In this document: positions 1 to 8,619 of the stretch, in pieces
Layout: every line of letters begins with the position of its first letter
Numbering within the stretch: the first letter of the stretch is position 1
From: Dyadobacter sp. CY261
GTDB taxonomy: Bacteria > Bacteroidota > Bacteroidia > Cytophagales > Spirosomataceae
DNA: 64,000 bases
Direction: 5' to 3'
NCBI RefSeq assembly: GCF_021440085.1
Contig: NZ_JAKCPW010000012.1
Span: 62,001 to 126,000 of the forward strand
Program-made: the position numbers and the translations under genes
Notes under the pieces: generated by a model
What the model was told of the DNA's origin: nothing
The model's database searches: none
What the model saw: the letters and a program-made list of their open reading frames with translations, nothing else

Positions 1-2
1 TC

Positions 3-101
3 GATAAAAAAAGTCAGGATGCACTGTTGGAACGACTTCCCTGGGGAATCGCGGTAATCAGGCTTCCCTGGATGGATGAAATGTTGCTGGTAGAATGGTA
101 A
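3..101 (+). CDS. C-terminus of eCIS tape-measure-like protein (partial)
   Basis: The reading frame is open from the left edge and encodes 32 residues ending in LPWMDEMLLVEW before a TAA stop. The composition, with LPWG followed by an LPWM..L.VEW ending, resembles the extreme C-terminus of the contractile injection system tape measure proteins found in Bacteroidota eCIS loci. That reading fits the downstream DUF4157 protein and AAA+ ATPase. The gene body lies outside the window. The match is from memory of the family ending and rests on few residues. Confidence 0.55.
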   Translation, partial: DKKSQDALLERLPWGIAVIRLPWMDEMLLVEW

Positions 102-114
102 AACAATATGAGTT

Positions 115-3100
115 ATGCAAAACTTTGCTCCTCAGAAAGGTAAAAATGAAGGCCATCATGCGCCCGCAAAAGCACAAAAGCCTTTTTTTCAAACCAAACT
201 CACGGTAAACGCACCGGGCGACCAATACGAACAGGAAGCCGACGCCGTCGCCGACCGGGTCATGCGTATGCCTGATCCGGCGGTAGCCAATCCGGCGGCC
301 TCCTTTCGCACCATCCCTGTTTCGTCGCTCCAACGGAAATGTGCGGCTTGTGAACGGGAAGAGAAAGTTAGTAGGAAAGAGGTTAGAAGGAAGGAGGAAG
401 CGGAGGAAAGGGACGAAGTGGGTGCGGTTCAGGCTAAGGCTGCTTGTGACCGGCGGGTGAGCCGTAAATGTGCGGCTTGCGGGAAGGAAGAGGAAGTTCA
501 TCGTAAGGAACGTTTGTCCGACCATGGGGGTATGGAAGCGCCGGACAGTGTGTCGGAGGTCATCTCTGGTGCTGGTCGTCCGCTCGATACCCCCACGCAG
601 CATTTTATGGGCAGTAGAATGGGCCAGGATTTCAGCGACGTCAGGATCCATACAGATGGCAAAGCTGCCGAATCTGCGTCGGCCATCAATGCATTGGCAT
701 ACACAGCGGGTAACCACATTGTATTCAACTCCGGCCAGTATCAGCCCGATACCGACAGTGGTAAGCGCCTGCTGGCGCACGAGCTCACGCACGTAGGGCA
801 GCAGACGGGAAATGTGGGGCGGAAGCCTTATGTACAGCGGTTTTACACGTTTGCGCCAGCCAACCGGCCCTCAGGAGGCCGTATTCATTCGGAAGTGCTC
901 CCCGAGGTGGCGAAAGTAAATAAGGGAACGGACTTTTTTGTCGAAGCATCTATTCCAGGAGCCAATAAGGTCGACGCAGAAACTGATAAGAGAGGTATTG
1001 CAGACTTTTTCAGGGCTAAAACCACAATCGGCATTCGGTTTAATAAAATCCCGGAATATCTGGAATCAGACAAAAAGTTATTACAGGGTGGCGGGCAAAA
1101 ATACATGCACAAGCAGCTCTCGGCACCACAGGGTGACAAGGTAAGTAAGACAATTACAAGGCTAGATGAAGCACCTGAAAACATCGAAATTGGTGATTTG
1201 AAACCAGGTGGCAGTAGTGAAACCATACTGGGTACATGGCAACTCCGTTCGTATACTCAAGGAATTGAAAAGACAGCTGCATCCATTAATAGCTACCTCG
1301 TACAATATCCGAATCGGACTACATCTACCCGGAAATCTTGGCATCCAGTGCCGAAGACAATGACGCGCTTGACTATTCCACCAAACTTGGTCATCAATCA
1401 GGGAAAGGGTATGTGGCGTAATGAGCTGCACGTTTATGAAGATCAAAAGGGTAAACCGGCAGTATCCGGTACGCAACTTGTCGGCTCGATGTTCGTGTAC
1501 AAAGACCAGCGCGAAGGAATATGGTCGTATGAGTGGATTCCAGAGCGTTTAACGGTCGACTACCGTCATGTCAAAGTGGAAAGCGCCCTTCGCCGTTTGA
1601 ATACAGAAGTAATTCCCAATGTGGTGCAAAGCAAAAGCATGCCTGCCCCGAAACCGCCCACTGCAAGCGCCCCGCTCGGTGTCGTTCAACCGATTGTGTC
1701 CCGCATTCAGCGCAAAGAGAAATTCAAGGAAGAAAAATGGCTATCAGCGCATTATAAACCATGGAAAGAAGAAACCGCGTCGGTTTTAAAAGAGCCGAAG
1801 GTGGCCGAAAAGGCAAAAATCGCTGAGGCGATCGGTCAGCTTGATAGCCGGACCGGGCATAAAGTCCATGCCCCTCAGGATGCGTTACAACATGTTCAAC
1901 ATATGGACAAAATTAAACACTGGCTTCGGTTTGGGCGGCTCTATGGCTGGCTCCGCCAGAAGTTCGACTTTATTTTTACCAAGTTTCAGGGGTTTGCTAA
2001 GCGGATAAAAGAAAAAGCCCGGGCGCTTCAAGCAAAAGTGAGCGGCTCTTTCGGAAGCTGGTTTAAGGCGGCTGTTAAGGTAATATTTAAGATCATCAGA
2101 ATGGTCGGGGCATGGACGCTCACCCGCATAGCGGAGGAAATACTCGGGTCATTGCAACGAGGCATTCAGAAAAACTTAGCCAAGGTTGTGGAGATGTTTA
2201 CTCCCGAAGGTGTTAAAAGCCGGGTGGAAGAGTACGAGGAGTTAAAGAATAAATATGAAACAATGCTTGCCGAGAAGGAAGAAGCATTAATGGAAAAGCT
2301 CTTTGGTAAGAAGCTTAAACTTGTGGAAGAGCTTTCGGAGCTTGAAAAGGTACTCAGTAATATAGGCACCATTGTCGACCTCGTCAAATGGGGCATACGA
2401 ATCGTCGCCTGTTTATCTCCGCCGCTCTTGGGTTGTTTATGGAATCTTGCGATAGCAGCATTGGAGTATGCTTTTTCCAAACTAATCGAAACGTGCTGGT
2501 TCAGCAAGAAGGTGTACGGACCCATTATGAGCAGCGTTGATGTCGTGAGGGACTTTCCCAAAGGTATAGCCGCTGATGTAGTCACATTTGCAAACAAGCA
2601 TGTTCCCGTTCCGAACGGGCTCGATCCGCTTTTTGACAAAATCAACATTTCCGAGAGTGAATTTTCTGTCGATTGTTCAGCAGGCGGAGGTTCGGGTGGT
2701 GATGGCGAACAGCTGAGCCCACAACAGGAAGCGATAGGGAAGCTTATTGAAGAAATTGGTCGCGAAAAATTCGAAGCGTTCCTAATGCTCGCGAAAGCCC
2801 GGGGTATAAGTGAGGCGGTTGAAATGGACGCCGACAGGTTGAGACGTCTCAAATCAGCACTGCAAAATTTGTCAAAAGACGCTTTGGAAAAGGCAGCCAG
2901 CGCGCCGAGAGGTGATCAAGCCGTGGCATTGGAAGCTTTCCTGGGTACATTGAAAGATGCTAAACCGGCGGAAGAACTGGCTAAACCCAAGGAGAACTAC
3001 CATATTGAGGATTATGATAAAGTGGCGAAAAAGAACCGGAAACATCAAGCAGAAATTGGCTGGAAGCCGGAAACATTCCGGATCACTGGCGACAAAGCCG

Positions 3101-3684
3101 ACGATGCGAAAAAGATGGCGGAGGCTATTTATGTAATGCAACAAATGCTCGGATTAAAGGCCGATGGAATTGCAGGTCCCGAAACAGTGATTGAGTACTA
3201 CGAAAGAAACAATTTGAAAGGCGACCGTATTTACAGGAAGGCAAAGGAAAGTAAAGAGAATGCCAATATCAGAAAGCTGATAGCATCTGGATATCCTTCT
3301 AACGAGCAATTGTTAAGCGACCTGAAAACGTTGCAATTTGGGCGGGTTGAGAATGGGAGTTGTGAGTTTTCGAAAATTGGGAAAAACTACATTTTCTGGG
3401 GCAAAACGGCTATGGGAAGCCGGGTAGGTAGTTATATTAAGATTTACCCGACCATGCATGAAAGCCAAAAGCGCATGCAGGTTGTCGGAGTTTCCACCAT
3501 CATTACTTTGGACAGAATAAGTTCGGAAGACAGTCTGGAATTCGACATCGAAGTGCATGCTGCAAACAATATGGTGGAGCTTCGGTACGGCTCCATCTTT
3601 ATTGGTAACTACCCGGCCAACTCGGTGTTGAATCCCGCGGAGAACTTGCTGGGTGGCCTTATCCCTTCTCATATGTTAAAATAA
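115..3684 (+). CDS. eCIS-associated DUF4157 protein, putative cargo/effector
   Basis: This 1189-residue protein has the DUF4157 layout: an N-terminal segment with a KPFFQ element (22-26) and an acidic EQEADAVADRV stretch, two CAAC clusters near 75 and 120, and a zinc-protease-like HELTH motif (H222, E223, H226). A long helical middle follows, with hydrophobic stretches near 645-672 and 755-787 that could be membrane-active, then a short peptidoglycan-binding-like segment near 996-1030 (QMLGLKADGIAGPET). DUF4157 proteins are commonly encoded in eCIS clusters and several are cargo toxins. No classical signal peptide is visible, as expected for cargo loaded in the cytoplasm. The ATG lies 13 bases after the preceding stop, so the gene is probably cotranscribed. 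Which part is toxic cannot be told from sequence. Confidence 0.85.
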   Translation: MQNFAPQKGKNEGHHAPAKAQKPFFQTKLTVNAPGDQYEQEADAVADRVMRMPDPAVANPAASFRTIPVSSLQRKCAACEREEKVSRKEVRRKEEAEERDEVGAVQAKAACDRRVSRKCAACGKEEEVHRKERLSDHGGMEAPDSVSEVISGAGRPLDTPTQHFMGSRMGQDFSDVRIHTDGKAAESASAINALAYTAGNHIVFNSGQYQPDTDSGKRLLAHELTHVGQQTGNVGRKPYVQRFYTFAPANRPSGGRIHSEVLPEVAKVNKGTDFFVEASIPGANKVDAETDKRGIADFFRAKTTIGIRFNKIPEYLESDKKLLQGGGQKYMHKQLSAPQGDKVSKTITRLDEAPENIEIGDLKPGGSSETILGTWQLRSYTQGIEKTAASINSYLVQYPNRTTSTRKSWHPVPKTMTRLTIPPNLVINQGKGMWRNELHVYEDQKGKPAVSGTQLVGSMFVYKDQREGIWSYEWIPERLTVDYRHVKVESALRRLNTEVIPNVVQSKSMPAPKPPTASAPLGVVQPIVSRIQRKEKFKEEKWLSAHYKPWKEETASVLKEPKVAEKAKIAEAIGQLDSRTGHKVHAPQDALQHVQHMDKIKHWLRFGRLYGWLRQKFDFIFTKFQGFAKRIKEKARALQAKVSGSFGSWFKAAVKVIFKIIRMVGAWTLTRIAEEILGSLQRGIQKNLAKVVEMFTPEGVKSRVEEYEELKNKYETMLAEKEEALMEKLFGKKLKLVEELSELEKVLSNIGTIVDLVKWGIRIVACLSPPLLGCLWNLAIAALEYAFSKLIETCWFSKKVYGPIMSSVDVVRDFPKGIAADVVTFANKHVPVPNGLDPLFDKINISESEFSVDCSAGGGSGGDGEQLSPQQEAIGKLIEEIGREKFEAFLMLAKARGISEAVEMDADRLRRLKSALQNLSKDALEKAASAPRGDQAVALEAFLGTLKDAKPAEELAKPKENYHIEDYDKVAKKNRKHQAEIGWKPETFRITGDKADDAKKMAEAIYVMQQMLGLKADGIAGPETVIEYYERNNLKGDRIYRKAKESKENANIRKLIASGYPSNEQLLSDLKTLQFGRVENGSCEFSKIGKNYIFWGKTAMGSRVGSYIKIYPTMHESQKRMQVVGVSTIITLDRISSEDSLEFDIEVHAANNMVELRYGSIFIGNYPANSVLNPAENLLGGLIPSHMLK

Positions 3685-3709
3685 AATCTTTTAATCCCGT
3701 CAGTTGGCC

Positions 3710-4732
3710 ATGCAAAATTGTAAATGTAGACCCCGCGCAAGAGTCCGCTCGCAAATCAGCCGCAAACCCTTCTTCCAAGTCCAACGCAACGGCTTCGGTG
3801 ATGTGCGCCTGGCGGAAGGGTATTATTATGCCAGAACGACCATTCTTGCCGGTGCTAAATATGCAGCATTAGGTACGGCAGATAAAAGCTTCGCGGACCA
3901 ACTCCTTGCCTTAGCCGAAAAACAGACTAGTACTCAGACACGTTACGATTATATAACCAAAATTCAGATCCCGTTTTCGCGCTATGCTTCGGTAGCGGAT
4001 ATGGATTATGCCAAAACACAGATATTGGCTTGGGGCGTGGACGCGGGCAAAGTGGCGTCCCTTTTTGCAGTATTATCAAAACCCTTGCTCGGTTACACGG
4101 CGTCGGGGTTCGATTTTAGTAAAAGGTTTTTTCACCAGGATACCAAACTGGGTTTCGATGTGGAGAACCGCTCGTTAGGCAGCCACAAAACGCCCGATCC
4201 TTATGACAAAGGCCAAACCGCCGCAGTAACTAACCCGGCGGAAAAATCATTTGAGAAATCCGACATGCTGTTCTTTTCGGGGCATCAATATGCACAATAC
4301 AAAGAGCCCGGACAGTTCGGAGACGATCAAATAGAATCCTGTTTCAACGTGGGCATGATTTCTAAGGCATTAAGCAAAGTGAAACTCATTGTGAGCACCA
4401 GTTGCGCTACGATATGTAAGGACGTGGCCAAAATCTGGCAAAGCAAATTCCCCGGTGCAACGATTCTCGGCTATCGCTTTTCGGCACCGTTGGATGGCAG
4501 TAAGGTAGCGACGGGTTTCGGAAATCAACTGGCCAAAAAAGGGCCTGTCGATCTCTCCAATAGCACAGGAATGGCGAAGGTGAAGGAGGCATGGAAGTCG
4601 GTGGTGCTGGCGAAGCACAGCATTGGCGGCGGTCCGGGTATTCTCGAAGGTACCGAAGTGGAGTTTCATAACGGTAAAACCTGGGTGAAAAAGGCCTGGG
4701 ACGATAAGGCGAATGAGTGTCATTATCATTGA
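3710..4732 (+). CDS. putative eCIS cargo with caspase-like His/Cys pair
   Basis: This 340-residue protein is not assigned to a named family. The ATG at 3710 is preferred over an in-frame TTG two codons upstream. The N-terminus (MQNCKC, then a basic stretch and KPFFQ at 19-23) mirrors that of the preceding DUF4157 protein. The C-terminal half contains a hydrophobic strand ending in SGHQ (H192) and, 40 residues on, a second strand ending in STSCAT (C232). This is the layout of clan CD cysteine peptidases (caspase, gingipain, CHAT). No signal peptide or membrane segment is seen. It lies 25 bases after the DUF4157 gene. The protease assignment is inference; a non-enzymatic role remains possible. 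Confidence 0.6.
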   Translation: MQNCKCRPRARVRSQISRKPFFQVQRNGFGDVRLAEGYYYARTTILAGAKYAALGTADKSFADQLLALAEKQTSTQTRYDYITKIQIPFSRYASVADMDYAKTQILAWGVDAGKVASLFAVLSKPLLGYTASGFDFSKRFFHQDTKLGFDVENRSLGSHKTPDPYDKGQTAAVTNPAEKSFEKSDMLFFSGHQYAQYKEPGQFGDDQIESCFNVGMISKALSKVKLIVSTSCATICKDVAKIWQSKFPGATILGYRFSAPLDGSKVATGFGNQLAKKGPVDLSNSTGMAKVKEAWKSVVLAKHSIGGGPGILEGTEVEFHNGKTWVKKAWDDKANECHYH

Positions 4733-4754
4733 GGCCGGTTGACGGTAGAAGATA

Positions 4755-4818
4755 GACCATGGACGATAGACCATAGACCATGAAAAAAGCCATAGTCTAT
4801 GGTCTATCGTCCATGGTC
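4755..4818. repeat. seven-base-unit fold-back hairpin, possible bidirectional terminator
   Basis: Two 26-base arms (4755-4780 and 4793-4818) are complementary except at one position and enclose an A-rich 12-base loop. Each arm is built from seven-base units: GACSATR on the left and its complement ATSGTCY on the right. The same units form the larger element at 8620-8866. It lies between the putative cargo gene and the AAA+ ATPase gene and could end or reduce read-through in both directions. There is no strong T-run, so termination is not proven. Confidence 0.75.
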
Positions 4819-4850
4819 AAATCCTAAACCATCCCAAAACCACACTAACC

Positions 4851-6287
4851 ATGACCACCGCATTAAACAATCTCCGAACCTGGCTGGGTATGAAAGAAGA
4901 TGATATAGAACCGGCTCCTGCGCTGCCTGCTCCGGAAGATCAGCCTGCTATGACGCTCTCCGACTCCGGGCGGGTGCAATCGAACCTTACGCTTGGACTT
5001 GCGCAGGTAAGGCAGGTGCTGGAAGGCAGATTACGGGAGCATTTTGGCAAAGGAAGCTTCAAAATGCCGGACATGCAGTTGTACGACGACAATTCGGTGT
5101 TGTTCAACAAGCTCGGTGAATGGGGGCTGACGGTGGAGGAATACCTGATGCTGATGATCGCCCTCGCGCCGCATTTGCATCCCAATTTCTTCGACAGCAT
5201 CATCCAGCAATTCGTGCCGAAAGACGGCGAATTTCCCGAGTTTGGCGGTATGAAGGGCGTTGCTTACCGCGGCATGCTTCCGACGGGCGATACCCTGCTT
5301 TTTATGCTCGGTGGCCCCGACCTTCCTACGCGCATGGCCGCGCGGCAGCACATTCTCGATCGGGAAAATATCCTTTTCAAAGAACAGGTCCTCACGCTGG
5401 AAGAACCGCCCATCGGGGAACCCGATACGAGTGGCCGGCTGCTGGTATCCAGGGATTATATCGAACTCTTTACCACCGGACAAAAATGGCGCCCGCGTTT
5501 CGGCCCCGGATTCCCGGCCCAGCTCATTACCACCGAGATGGAATGGCCCGAGCTGGTGCTTTCCGATACTTTGCGTGGTGAGCTCGATCAGATTTACAAC
5601 TGGCTGATGTTCAATGAAAAACTTATGCAAGACCCGGCGTTGCACGCGCGATTGAAAGCCGGTTACCGGGCACTTTTCTACGGCCCGCCCGGAACCGGCA
5701 AGACACTGGCGGCAACCTTGCTCGGCAAGCGGCTGGGGTTGGATGTCTATCGCATCGACCTGTCGCAGGTCGTATCCAAATACATTGGTGAAACCGAGAA
5801 AAACCTGCAAACGCTCTTCGAAATGGCCGCCAATAAGCAGTGGATACTCTTTTTCGACGAAGCAGATGCATTATTCGGGAAAAGGACCGCCGTGAATTCC
5901 TCCCATGATCGTTACGCCAACCAGGAGGTGTCCTATCTTCTGCAACGCATCGAAGATTATAACGGGCTGGTAATTCTGGCGTCTAACTTCCGGAATAATA
6001 TGGACATTGCATTCACGCGGCGGTTTCAGGCCATGGTTAATTTTGTGATGCCTACTGCTGCCGAACGTGTACTGCTTTGGCGACAAACGCTCCCCACCAC
6101 AATCGAAACCTCGCCGGATTTATCAGTAGAGGAATTAGCCACACATTTCGAACTGACCGGGGCGTCTATTTTAAATATAGTACAACTGGCCACGATTCAG
6201 GCATTAGCCAACGCACAGCCATTGAGCAAACAATTATTGGTGCAGGAAATCAGAAAGGAATATGCCAAAGAGGGGCGCACAATGTGA
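4851..6287 (+). CDS. eCIS-associated AAA+ ATPase
   Basis: The protein has 478 residues. An N-terminal region of about 240 residues is followed by a classic AAA+ module: Walker A GPPGTGKT (278-285), Walker B FFDEAD (D336, E337), and a region near 375-395 (ILASNFRNNMD...RRF) fitting sensor 1 and the arginine finger. ATPases of this kind are conserved members of eCIS loci (Afp15/PVC15 type) and are thought to help assemble or dismantle the particle or load its cargo. Its place directly after tape-measure and cargo genes supports the assignment. It is cytoplasmic, with no signal sequence. It ends the eCIS block; an AT-rich spacer of 178 bases follows. Confidence 0.88.
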   Translation: MTTALNNLRTWLGMKEDDIEPAPALPAPEDQPAMTLSDSGRVQSNLTLGLAQVRQVLEGRLREHFGKGSFKMPDMQLYDDNSVLFNKLGEWGLTVEEYLMLMIALAPHLHPNFFDSIIQQFVPKDGEFPEFGGMKGVAYRGMLPTGDTLLFMLGGPDLPTRMAARQHILDRENILFKEQVLTLEEPPIGEPDTSGRLLVSRDYIELFTTGQKWRPRFGPGFPAQLITTEMEWPELVLSDTLRGELDQIYNWLMFNEKLMQDPALHARLKAGYRALFYGPPGTGKTLAATLLGKRLGLDVYRIDLSQVVSKYIGETEKNLQTLFEMAANKQWILFFDEADALFGKRTAVNSSHDRYANQEVSYLLQRIEDYNGLVILASNFRNNMDIAFTRRFQAMVNFVMPTAAERVLLWRQTLPTTIETSPDLSVEELATHFELTGASILNIVQLATIQALANAQPLSKQLLVQEIRKEYAKEGRTM

Positions 6288-6465
6288 CATTATTTTCAAT
6301 TAATAATTCTTCAATAATATATAAAGGCAATAGTTACGAAAGCAATTATTAAACGGAAGGGCTGCGCAAAAATGTTTTGTTACTTTTAGGCAACTTCCCT
6401 CCTCGAAAATACTAATACACGATGATCGGTTTTAAATAAAACGGAAACCTAATCCTGTATTTGTG

Positions 6466-6939
6466 ATGCCCAATACAAATGAAATTCCGGTCACCGCTAC
6501 CGGAAATCAGTCATGTTGTTGCCTGAATGTCAAACACGATGAGCCGGTCCAATCGACCGCCGAAAAAGTGACAACTACCGCCAGGGCAGTTCCTTCTATC
6601 CTGATGAGCGTTTTAATCGCATTCTTTCCCAAATGCCCGTTTTGCTGGGCAGTTTACATGAGTATGTTTGGGAGTGTAGGGCTGGCAAAGCTGCCTTATA
6701 TGAGCTGGTTATTGCCTGTTTTAATGGCAATGCTTGCATTTCATCTCTTTATGCTTTGGAGAAAAGCCGCATTGCACGGCTATGTGCCATTTATGTTAAG
6801 CCTGTTTGGTTCGCTGATGATCGTGATAGGCAGAATCTATTTTCCGTTGCAGGAATGGATTCTTATTTCCGGAATTGTGTGTGTCGTTTCGGGCTCATTA
6901 TTAAATAGCTTTTTTCAAATTCGTTTAATTAAAATTTAA
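6466..6939 (+). CDS. small Cys-rich integral membrane protein
   Basis: The ATG at 6466 directly follows an in-frame GTG and is the more likely start (157 residues). A soluble N-terminus carries three adjacent cysteines (C17-C19). About four hydrophobic segments follow, the first ending in CPFC (C57, C60). The Cys pattern and size recall small MerC-like metal-handling membrane proteins, but I cannot place it in a family. Only 17 bases separate its stop from the tyrosinase ATG, so the two are very likely one operon. Copper delivery to the tyrosinase is an attractive but untested role. Confidence 0.7.
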   Translation: MPNTNEIPVTATGNQSCCCLNVKHDEPVQSTAEKVTTTARAVPSILMSVLIAFFPKCPFCWAVYMSMFGSVGLAKLPYMSWLLPVLMAMLAFHLFMLWRKAALHGYVPFMLSLFGSLMIVIGRIYFPLQEWILISGIVCVVSGSLLNSFFQIRLIKI

Positions 6940-6956
6940 ATACAAACTCCACAATT

Positions 6957-8600
6957 ATGGCAATCCAACCTAACCTACGCTTACGGAGAAATATTCTCGA
7001 ATTACAAAATGAATATGAAAGTGGAAATAAAAAGGCGCTCGAAGACTTGATGCGCGCCTGGAAAGGTATTAAGGAACTTTCGCCGGAAGATGAAAGATCT
7101 TTTTTCAAATTGGGTGGCTTTCATGGGGAACCGTTCCGTGGTGCGGGCTGGGGGAACAGTGCATATTGGGGTGGATATTGTAATCACGGCAATGTCCTTT
7201 TTCCAACCTGGCACCGCGTTTATTTGCTGAAGTTGGAAGAAGCGTTACAAAGCATTCCTGGCTGCGAAGAAGTAATGCTGCCTTTCTGGGACGAAACGGC
7301 CGAAGAGTCACTCAATAAGGGTATTCCGTGGGCACTTACTGTGGAGAATTTCGAGCTGGATGGTGCGACGATCCCGAACCCGCTGCGATCATTTATTTTC
7401 CCCAAAAACATTACGGACTCGATCAACGGCGATAATCCGAATTACTCTAAACCGGCCGGGTACGAAACGGTGCGCTATCCATTGTCGGGGCTGGTAGGGA
7501 CGGCGCAGGACATTGCCAATACCAAAGCGCACAATGCGCAGTTCCCCAATTACGACCAAAATGTCGATATCCTGAACGAGAACATCAAAAACTGGCTCGG
7601 TTCGCATATTGTCGTCGACGGCAAGATGATCCCGACGAATGTGGCCAAAAAGTTCAAGGATTGTCTCGACGCGCCGAATTATACCGTATTTTCCAACACC
7701 ACTTCCGCCGGACAGTGGAATTCAGACCGCCAGACGATCGACCCGAATACCGGTGCGCCGATCGCAAATGATCCTTATCAGATCGTGGTGCCGCTGGAAT
7801 CGCCGCACAACAGCATTCACCTCGCCGTAGGTGGTTGCGATGTGCCCAACTACGACCGGTCGCCGATCGATGGTGCCAATGGAGACATGGGTGAAAATGA
7901 CACGGCCGGTCTGGATCCGATTTTCTACTTCCACCATTGCAATGTCGATCGCGTATTCTGGCTGTGGCAAAAGAAACACGGCTTCACCGATCATCTCGAT
8001 ATCATCCCCGAATACCCTGGAACGAACACCGTCGACAGCCAGGGCCCTACGCCGGGATTTGCGCCAAACTCGTGGCTGACGCTGGAAAGTCCGCTGAGCC
8101 CGTTCAAAAAATCGGAAGACGGCGTGGAGCGGACCTACACCTCACTGGATTGTATCAATATCGAGACCCAGTTGGGCATTACTTATGGCCCAGGCTCGCT
8201 GGATAGTCCAGCCAATGTTGTATCTCTGGCCACGACGCCCGCCATCCCGACCCGCATCATCAAGGTAAGCCGCATCAACCGCGCGCCTATCCGCGGCTCG
8301 TTCATGGTTTCGGCCTATATGACTTACGAGGGGCAAAAATTGCATTTGGGAACCGAGGCCGTGCTGAGCCGCTGGAATGTGCAGTATTGTGCCAACTGCC
8401 AGACGCACCTGGAGGTAAAGGCATTTTTCCCGCTGCCGCATCCGGAAGGGGAGGTGACCAGGAGCCTGCTCAATGCAGATTATACCAATATTGAAATTGA
8501 AATCACCGGACGGGATGGGGTGATCGCGGGGACAAACCGGGCGTCCAGGATGCTCAGCGACACCCGTCCTGTGACGGGGTTTCATATGGAGATTATTTAG
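6957..8600 (+). CDS. tyrosinase-family type-3 copper oxidase
   Basis: This 547-residue protein has a complete dicopper site. CuA ligands are H56, H77 and H86 (HGEPF, then NHGNVLFPTWHR). CuB ligands are H284 and H288 (PHNSIH) and H326 or H327 (FYFHHCNVDRVFW). Tyrosinases oxidise mono- and diphenols to quinones. The catalytic domain ends near 400, and the C-terminal 150 residues look like a beta-rich domain. No Sec or Tat signal is seen at the N-terminus, so the protein is either cytoplasmic or exported in an unusual way. It follows the Cys-rich membrane protein in an apparent operon. Family confidence is high; the physiological substrate is unknown. Confidence 0.92.
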   Translation: MAIQPNLRLRRNILELQNEYESGNKKALEDLMRAWKGIKELSPEDERSFFKLGGFHGEPFRGAGWGNSAYWGGYCNHGNVLFPTWHRVYLLKLEEALQSIPGCEEVMLPFWDETAEESLNKGIPWALTVENFELDGATIPNPLRSFIFPKNITDSINGDNPNYSKPAGYETVRYPLSGLVGTAQDIANTKAHNAQFPNYDQNVDILNENIKNWLGSHIVVDGKMIPTNVAKKFKDCLDAPNYTVFSNTTSAGQWNSDRQTIDPNTGAPIANDPYQIVVPLESPHNSIHLAVGGCDVPNYDRSPIDGANGDMGENDTAGLDPIFYFHHCNVDRVFWLWQKKHGFTDHLDIIPEYPGTNTVDSQGPTPGFAPNSWLTLESPLSPFKKSEDGVERTYTSLDCINIETQLGITYGPGSLDSPANVVSLATTPAIPTRIIKVSRINRAPIRGSFMVSAYMTYEGQKLHLGTEAVLSRWNVQYCANCQTHLEVKAFFPLPHPEGEVTRSLLNADYTNIEIEITGRDGVIAGTNRASRMLSDTRPVTGFHMEII

Positions 8601-8619
8601 GTGCTGGCAGGGGGGGGCG

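Noticed and set aside
58..792. Long antisense open frame opposite the start of the DUF4157 gene
   Set aside because: The plus-strand frame has clear family motifs; the antisense translation shows none and overlaps the whole tag and HExxH region.
115..3684. DUF4157 protein as a secreted zinc protease
   Set aside because: There is no Sec or Tat signal, and the eCIS context explains export better; HExxH in DUF4157 may not be catalytic in all members.
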